Part shown: one piece after another, positions 36,301 through 45,300 of the stretch
How the letters are laid out: the number at the start of each line of letters is the position of its first letter
Position numbering within the stretch: the first letter of the stretch is position 1
Source of the DNA: Brachycybe producta
Lineage: Eukaryota; Arthropoda; Diplopoda; Playtdesmida; Andrognathidae
Reading direction: 5' to 3'
DNA: 64,000 nucleotides
NCBI GenBank assembly: GCA_036925085.1
Contig: JAUPFP010000011.1
Location: forward strand, 4,865,628-4,929,627
Made by a program: the position numbers and the translations under genes
The notes under the pieces: generated by a model
Seen by the model: the letters and a program-made list of their open reading frames with translations, nothing else
What the model was told of the DNA's origin: nothing
Databases searched by the model: none

Positions 36301-39300
36301 TCAAAGTTTCGATTAATATTTAGATTGTGACTCCAACTCCTGCAGCAACAATTGTGGGTTCTCCTGTGCCTTCTGCAAAAGCCGGTGCCGGCAGTGCTAT
36401 TATGTCTAGCATTTTCTCTACACCTGTTGCTAAAACATACTGTGGCGTAAGACGTATATTTACGACAAAAGGTCTCAAGGCTGCTGCTACAACAGGTGAA
36501 TCTTTATGAGAGTATATATATATTTTATTATCTGTGTCGTTTGCATGTTTTGCAACATGTCTTGTCTTTTAATCAGAAAATATTCCTGTGTGATCATCAG
36601 TTTCTTCAATTAGAATTTGAAGTGTGATTATTTTATTCGCTTGTGTTTTACCTGCATTTTCAGCTGGGTTGGTTTCTGCAACAGTAGCTCCAACTACGAC
36701 AATTGCTTCAAGTCCAATTGGCTCTAGGTTGCCTATTGCGGCTGCCATTCTACCAAAAACGGCTTCAACATTTGCATCTTACGTGTCTAGAGCTGCTGCA
36801 ACTGCAATTGGGGGTGTTTCTGGAAGTCCTCGAAATCCGGCCGTTGTCACAGTTCGTGCTGTCTCTCCACACGTTGCCGGCCAAGCAAATGCTGTGAGGT
36901 CACCCCTCGTTCAAGGAATTGCTTCACCGACACAGTCTCCAGCTATTCGAACTCAAATTCAAATTATTCAGAGTCCAACTGGTCAGCTTCAAGTTCGTGG
37001 ACTGCTTCCTGGTGAGTTCATCGGTTTTTACTGTTTCAATCAAATCTTTAATTTTAGTTACTTTTTTTTTCTCAAGGCCAACAGTTGATAAGGCTAACGG
37101 ACGGACGCTTACAGTTGATCACCATGCCTCAGACGGCTCAAGCTGTTGCAGCAGCACAAGCTATTGCTGCAGCTGCTAACCATAGTGCTTCTACAACTGC
37201 AACCCAGACAAGTACAACAACGTCCACTGTAGTTACGACTGCACCACAGATGCCGCAGACAATACAAATTGCTGCAATTCGTCCACATGCATCAGGGTCG
37301 GGACCTACGCTTCAACTGATTGCCAGTTCCGGTCAATCGTCGGCTGTTCAGCCTCAGGTTGATGTTTATTCAGTTTTTTTTTTAATTTAAAATGTTTGCT
37401 TTATTTGTATTTTTATTTTGTATCAAGATTTCTTCCACTTCTTCTACATCGGCTTCTGTGACCACGATTTCAACGCCTCAGGGACATAGAATAATACAAA
37501 TAAGGCCACCGATTGCAAGCACTCAGCCTGGTGTACAAATTCAGCAGCAAATCGGTCAAGGACAAGTTCGAGGCATGCCACTGTCTTGTCAGCTTGTTGT
37601 TCAATTCATTGAATTAAGATTTTTTTTTTTGCAGCCGTACTACCTGTAATTCAAGCTACGCTCTCGGCGTCACCGCTTAAACCAAAGGCAAGATATTTTT
37701 TTTTTGCTTTTCGATGTGTAATTTGTAAGTGGATGCAGTCAGTAATTAATACGAATGATTCGTTGCAAGACGGAAACTTGTTTTAGTCGACTAACATTTA
37801 TCTAAGTTGGTTGTCAAGACATACCCAACGATTGTCATGATGCTTTTTAAAATATAAAATAAGTCATTAACGCCACCAAACAAAAAACGTTAGCAATAAA
37901 AAAAAAGTCTACTCTACTCAGATGCTGATGATGTTACCTCACCTACAATACACCTGACCTCAAATACATGTATTCCTTATTCATATCAGAGTACTATGGC
38001 TTTGATATTTGAATTATCAAACTGTCGAGCTGATTGGAAGATTGTATTGAGTTGAATATGAATGTGAAATACATGTCTTTGGTTAGAGGGGTTTTTTGGT
38101 TTTTATAAATTTAAAATGTAGCAACAGCTTTGGTGACTCATAAAAAAGCTACTCCATTTTTATTTTTTTAAATTATATTAACGGGCTACATCACAAAATG
38201 ACTTCGAAAAATCTCCGCAAAGAGCGCTAGCATCGTTTTTCTATTGAGCCCATAGACCCAATGTTAAAGATTTATTTATTTATTTAGTTTTTAAAATACA
38301 CAGTCGCGGCAATGTTTATTTTTTGTATTTAAAGTTGTCCAATATTAAGTTTTCAAAGTGCAATGTGCATTGTGCACCTTTAATATATGCTGATCGAGTG
38401 ATAGAAAATTGGTAAGTGCGGTTATGTTTAAAAAAAACTGTTTCCAAATCACGAATTTCTAACTTATGTTCTTATGAGCGTAAAAATTAAGGCCGTACCA
38501 ATCACACTTTTTTTATCGAGCCAATACCGAACCGATCACAAAAAAATTGGCGTGCCGATCGATTTAACCGAGCCGATCATGCCGATTTCGGCTGCTTGCG
38601 GCAGCCAAGAGAGAAGCAGTTCGCACAAGAACGTATGGAAAAAGAGTTAAATTATAATTTCGAGTTTACATGCAATGGAAAGACAACAATTTCTTTTTAA
38701 AGATGAATTAGTGGTAAAGTTATTAATAAATTGATTGACCCTCCTCCACTGCTGCCGTTTTATCGAGGAGCACACCTAATTGTTGCGTGCGGAAATTGGT
38801 TAACATTTGTTCGCCGATTCTATTTTTACCGATTAAAAGTAATTCGGCAAAATCTGCTCGGTACAGCCTTAGTAAAAATAATTTTTTAAAAAAAAACAGA
38901 AAAAAATTAGCACGTGCGCCGATGTGTTGGCTTCACTGTGGTTTAATTGTGTTTTTTTTAAATTATTTTTAGAAATTTTTTTTACGACCATTTCAATGGA
39001 TGTTTTTTTCTTATTTGGGCGTACTCCATGAAGTTTAACATTAGAAATTCGCGATTTTGAAATAGTTTTTAAAAGTATAACCACACTTACCAATTTTTTG
39101 TCATTCTATCACTCGATCAGCCTATATTTAAGGTGCACATTACACTTTGAAAACTTAATATTGGACAACTTTAAATATGAAAAATAAACATATTGCTGCG
39201 ACTGTGTATTTTAAAAACTAACGTTTATTCTTTAACATTGGTATATGTGCTCAATATAAAAACGATGCTAGAGCTCTTTGCGGAGATTTTTGCGATGTAG

Positions 39301-42300
39301 CCTCTTAAATCAAGTGTTGATTTAAATCTGTCCATCTTGATAACAATGTGACACTTTCTTATGCTGAATTCATTATTTAAAATTGTTATCGATATTTTTC
39401 TTAAATCAGAAATTTATGGGTTCATTAATTTCATTATAATTTCTTCCATTATTATTATTAATTACTGATTAAGAGGATATATACCTGTGCTACCATACAC
39501 AGGTGTTTATTTCACATATCCTATGTGGAATTCATGTGCAAACAGAAATTTAATCTGTAGGTTTTCACGCAATGACTAGGATTCAAGCAATGAACCACTA
39601 AATTTTCGGCTAATTGTTAAGATGCACTCAATTCTGGCATCATTCAAAATAATAATTTGTTGCTGGACTGCTACAAATTGATTGTCGTTTAAATATTTCA
39701 GCCTTTTGTGACGACAAACATTTCTGCTGCGACATCTGGTTTTCCTGTTTCAAATGTTCCAAGTACTTCTGCTGTTGTTGCGGGTCCCGTGGTTTGCACG
39801 AAACAGCAGTTGACATCGTCAGCAGGACAGACACTTACAACATTAACACCATCTACACCGAATGTTCAAACGGCTGCATTGTCACCAACAAAGGCGGTGT
39901 TGTTGTCCACACCAACGCCATCCACACCTACTACTGCCACCAACACTGTTCCAGCAACAATTGTTACAACGACAAGTTCTTCCGTTGTTTCGACATCATT
40001 GCCATTGGCTAGTAGTAGCCCTGTGGCTAGCTTACCTTCGCCTTCGACATCTCCTCAAAAGTTTGTTCTGACACCGCAAATTACACAGCAAAGTTAGTTG
40101 TTTTGCACAGTTACTCTTGCAGACCGTATTTTTCTAACCCGACCTTGACTTTTTATTTCAGTAATCCGGCAGGCATTGGTTAATCCCAACACTACACCAG
40201 AGATTCAGGCTAAATTACTTGCCTTGCAACGTCACCAACAACAACAGATGCAGCAGAAGCAAAAGGAAAACACTTCTGGGTCTGGAAAAGCTGCAGCGGT
40301 TGTACCGGGGAGTCCTAACAAGTTCTCCAAAGTTAATCCACCTGTTGCTGCTTCAGCCACATCAGAGGCTGTTGGCACTCCTGGAAACACGCAGTCAGAA
40401 GTCGGACGCAATCGTCTTAAACCACTCACACCTGAACAGAAGGAGGATAATCAGAGGTTTCAAATGATTTATATTTTTTTGTTGTTGCGGAGTAGTTTTT
40501 CTAGTTCTGATTGTAATTCGAACAAGCCGTTTTATAACGTGCTAAACTAGTTACGAAAAAGCGATGCAGTATCTCACATAACAACTGCGTCGTTATGTTT
40601 AATTTGAAACTATCAACGTAATTCGTTTAGATTGGTTAAGCCTCGTTTTCACGATGATAATCACTATCACACTGTCACGATAGCACTGTCACGCTATCTC
40701 GTTTGACTAGATAGTTGATAGTACTATTACTGTGCATACAAAACTGTTGCAATTGTAACAGTTGTTGAGTGACCACTTGTAGGGAAATATTCACTTTGTA
40801 GGGAAATTTGGCTTCTGGAGGGAGAGGCAACACTGTTGTTGACTCAAACACATTTCTTTAACTGCTGGTGTGTTTTGTGCTGTCAAACATCACTTTCATG
40901 ACAGAAGTATCACGTATCTACAAGACATGTAAACAGTTGCTATCGTGAGAGCAGGGTTGGCTGTTTTAAAACATTTTGTTTAAAACAGGCTGTTTAAAAC
41001 ATGTTTTAAATAGCATGTTTTTTTTAAAAAAACATTGTTTTAAATCAACCAATTTTTAAAGAAGTGTGCCAGTTAAATATTCATGAACTTAAAAGCATAC
41101 AATCATGGTGATTTCTCTGTACAGACTGAAATTAGATTAGATTTATAGAATAAAAATGCCATTCACAAGCACAACCAAAATGCTGGTCACTTTTGACGTC
41201 GTTTTCGAAGTGGCGCCTCTAGCGGGACTATGGTATATGAACATGAATACTATAAGTGAAGTTTTAGGCGAGTTCATTTTGTAGCTATGTATATATATAT
41301 ATATAGGGTGTATTTTTATATATCAGTATAAAAAGTATGGCCGATAAAGAACTACACAGGCATAGCCTCCTATAGATACTATCTATGGGAGGCTATAGGA
41401 GGCTATGACACAGGCAATTAGAAATCGGGAGGGACGAACAGAAGTTCATTCACTGGCGTAGCGAGGGGGGCAGATGTGTCATTTGTCCTGGGTGCCGAAA
41501 TGTAGGGCTGTGATAAAAATAAGGGCTTATACTTATAGTATGATTATAAATATAACATTGTCCCAAATCCCACTGACCGTGTTGTCAACTTGGCATAATT
41601 AGGCACCCTATAATAGTATTACTGTTACAGTATAAGACCAGAAACCCTAGGAACGTTCCTAGCTATGCCACTAATTTCATTTGCTCTTCTAATAAATTCA
41701 CCACACACTGTACACGACAAGTCACCAACTAGTATCCCAATTTCAATTCGAAAAATTAAACGTACGAATTTAACAAGATCATATTTCTATTGAGACCATA
41801 GACCCAATGTTAAAGAAGAAACGTTAGTTTTTAAAATATACAGTCGTGGCAATATGTTTATTTTTCACATTTAAAGTTGTCCAATATTAAGTTTTCAAAG
41901 TGCAATGTGCACCTTAAATATATGCTGATCGAGTGATAGAATGACAAAAAAATCGGTAAGTGCAGAACATCCATTGAAATGCTTATAAAAATACCTAAAA
42001 ATAATTTTAAAAAACCACAATTAAGCCACTGATTAAAAAATTATTTTTATGTATTTCTACGAGCATTTTAATGGGTTTGGCCGTACTCAGTGGAGTTTAA
42101 CGTAAGAGTTACACATTCACGATTTTGAAATACTTTTTAAAAAATATAACCAAACTTACCAATTTGTTGTCATTAATCATTCGATTAGCATATATTTAAG
42201 GTGCACATTGCACTTTGAAAACTTAATATCAGACAACTTTAAATATGAAAAATATACATATTAGCCGCAACTGTGTAGTTTAAATATTAACGTTTCTTCT

Positions 42301-45300
42301 TTAACATCGGGTCTATGGGCTCAATATAAAAACGATGCTCGCGCGATTTGCGGAGATTTTTCGAAGTAATTTAGTGATGTAGCCTCTTAACCAAGTTTGA
42401 CCGTATCCGAGCTGTTCTTGGTCCACATCAGTTCGGATAATTGGGAGTCTTACTACTTTTAATTATAACGAAAAACTTCATTTTTATTTTTAAATGTTTC
42501 CTAAGTATAATTGTACGAGAAAGGACAATAATATGCAAGAAAAGTTTAAAATAAAATATTTTGATCGATACATGCAACGAGATTCTTTATATTTAATGAA
42601 ATAGCTGATATGTGCTAAAAACTAAAATGTTGTATTAAAATTAATAGCAGGGTTTGTTACTGTTATACTGTAATTTTTATTTGAATAACTTGTTTATTTT
42701 TCTGTTGTTGTTGTTTTTTTGCTTAGAATGGCTGCTTGTCAGCAAGCTTTGAAAGGAATCTTGGATAAGCTCGAAAAGGAAGAGAAGGCGAGCCAACGTA
42801 AACAAAAACAAAAGGAGGATGCCGAAGAAAGGCGGTTGAAAGCAGCTTCAAATAAGCTGCAGGGCATTCTTTACAAACACAAAGAGGTTTTAAAGAGAGA
42901 AATTCTAAAAAAGAGAGCACATCTTGAACGAGATCTGCAACACGAGATACAAGTATATGTTTTGTTTGATTTCAGAGACTCGTGCACTTCCAACTCTGTA
43001 ACTGTTTACATAAAACCTTAGCCTACTTCTAATTTTGTTTGTTTTTTTGTTTTGTTTTTGTGTAAAGGATGAGATTAAACAAGAATTTTACTCCAAGGTT
43101 ACTAAGGTGACGTCTCCTACGTCTGCCTCTGCTCTCATCACTTCAAATGTGGCCGAGAAGTCTCATAAACCGATCAGCCCTTCGTCTCAGTCGAAGAAGA
43201 GAAAACACTCTGAGGGTGGACCTGTGGCCAGACCGAAAAAACAGAAGGTCATCTCTACTATTCACACAAAAACTGGCGTTATCACTAATGTGGGTCCACT
43301 CGTTACGACCATGCCACAAAATGCGTTTTCATCTAATATTCCTAAGGAACGGAAGCTTTATTGTATCTGCAAGTCTCCTTATGATCAAACAAGGTAATAA
43401 CTGTTCTCATTTATTGCTGGTCACGATTTAAATGGTTTTTTTTTAGGTTTTATATCGGCTGTGATCTTTGTTCCAATTGGTTTCACGGCGAGTGTGTGAA
43501 AATCAGTGAGGAACAGGCGAAACATCTGGACGAATATGTTTGTGAAGAATGTAAAAAATCCAAAGGCAATGCGTCTGCGGAACTTTATTGCCTCTGTCGC
43601 CAACCATATGATGACTCTCAGTAAGTTTTACATTTCCTTAAATTATCTTATAAATTATCTTAGGCATGCTCAAAAGGTATTTTTTATTTTGCCATACGAT
43701 CATTATTGATTGAGAAAAAAAATTCCGAAGTTCGGATGTCAGGTAAAAAAACGCGTTTTGTAAAATTAAGTCGTAAACGTTTTCGTATAAAGTTAGGAAT
43801 TTCGACATTTTCACTGTAAAGATTATTGGAATCGGCATTCAAAGACAAATTCATAAGAGTCCAAACCTACAGTGAAATTAAGTAAAGCAAGTGCTCTTCT
43901 TGCGTGCTTAATTCGTTCTGAGGGTTTCTTTTTAAGTTTAAAACCCGCTTAAAGGTTTCAATAGTTCATTATGTGAGCAGTTTCTTTGATGCGTATGCGT
44001 CTGGCAACCGGAGTGTGTGGCTGGCGTCTCTATTGTGCGTCTGCATCTATACTGCTCTCCGATCAGTATAGACGCAGAAAGGGTCATTGAATTTTCCAAC
44101 ATAAAACTCAAATGATGCTAAATGATAATTGGCCAAAAATGGTGTAACATACTTATGATATTGCCGGAGTCGCCATCTTGAATAGGTTTATGGTATGGTA
44201 TTCTTATTTATTATTTGAGCTGTTCTTAAACCAACAGGGCGAAGTTGCCCTTGTTCTCGGAGATCAATACTGTAGTCGACTATGTATTTAGCGTTACACG
44301 GTAGTCTTGAAGTTTTAAATGCGTACAGAAGTAACTAATTGTTGTGCCTTACGCATTGGCCATAATGTTAATTTTAATTTGAAGTACGTAATATCTTAAG
44401 ACGTGAAACGCGAGTTCTCTGGAATGCGTGTACTGTTACAAGAAAAATGATTTGTTTTAATTTAATAGATTGTGATGCGACACTTGTTATTTATTTTGTG
44501 ATTCTAGGTTTTATATTTGCTGCGATCGTTGCCAAGATTGGTTTCACGGTCGTTGTGTTGGAATCCTACAGTCCGAAGCCGATTCTATTGAAGAATACAT
44601 TTGCCCCAATTGTCAGGGTAACTCTCGTATCAACCATGCCAACTTGAGACCCCTTTCGGTGAAGGACACTGAAAACCTTAAGAGGCTGCTTAAAAGTTTG
44701 CAAGTGAGTTATTGGAAATATTTGCAAAGAAGTTAAATCATTTTGTTTTTGCGATTCTAATCGATTCGACCTTTTTGTTATAGACGCATAAGCAAGCATG
44801 GCCGTTTCTGGAACCGGTCGATCCGACTGACGTTCCCGACTATTATCAAGTCATCAAAGAACCAATGGGTAAAATCAAAATTTTAATTTTAAGAAACTTT
44901 AAAAGCGCCACGGACATCAATGGGGCGATGTATAGGCGTTGTAATGGTTGATATAGGGGCGCTCACATCGTTAACACTATTAACGTTTGCGAACAATAGT
45001 TTTTAAAAATATTTCTAATGACTTAATTAAAATATAAAAGGTGTGTCATGAATAAGAAAACAAAATTAACTTACTTTGATAATCTGTTGTATTCCGATTT
45101 AACGAACACAAGAGGAGTTTTAGCCTGACTCAGTAGTCACTACAACTGAACATCTCTGGCAGATCTATTTTTTCGTTGGGTCGCCAGGCAAAAAAAAAAA
45201 GAGAACGATCCAACGAAAAAAGTTTGCTAGTTGTGTACATGGTTGAGGTATTTTCGCCTCTTGTGATCGTTTTATTGGAATTTCAATACCGTTTATCTAT

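Noticed and set aside
39794..40071. Cys/His-rich frames overlapping BPTF exon 20
   Set aside because: They are out-of-frame readings of the Ser/Thr/Val codons of exon 20; only the called frame joins its neighbours in phase.
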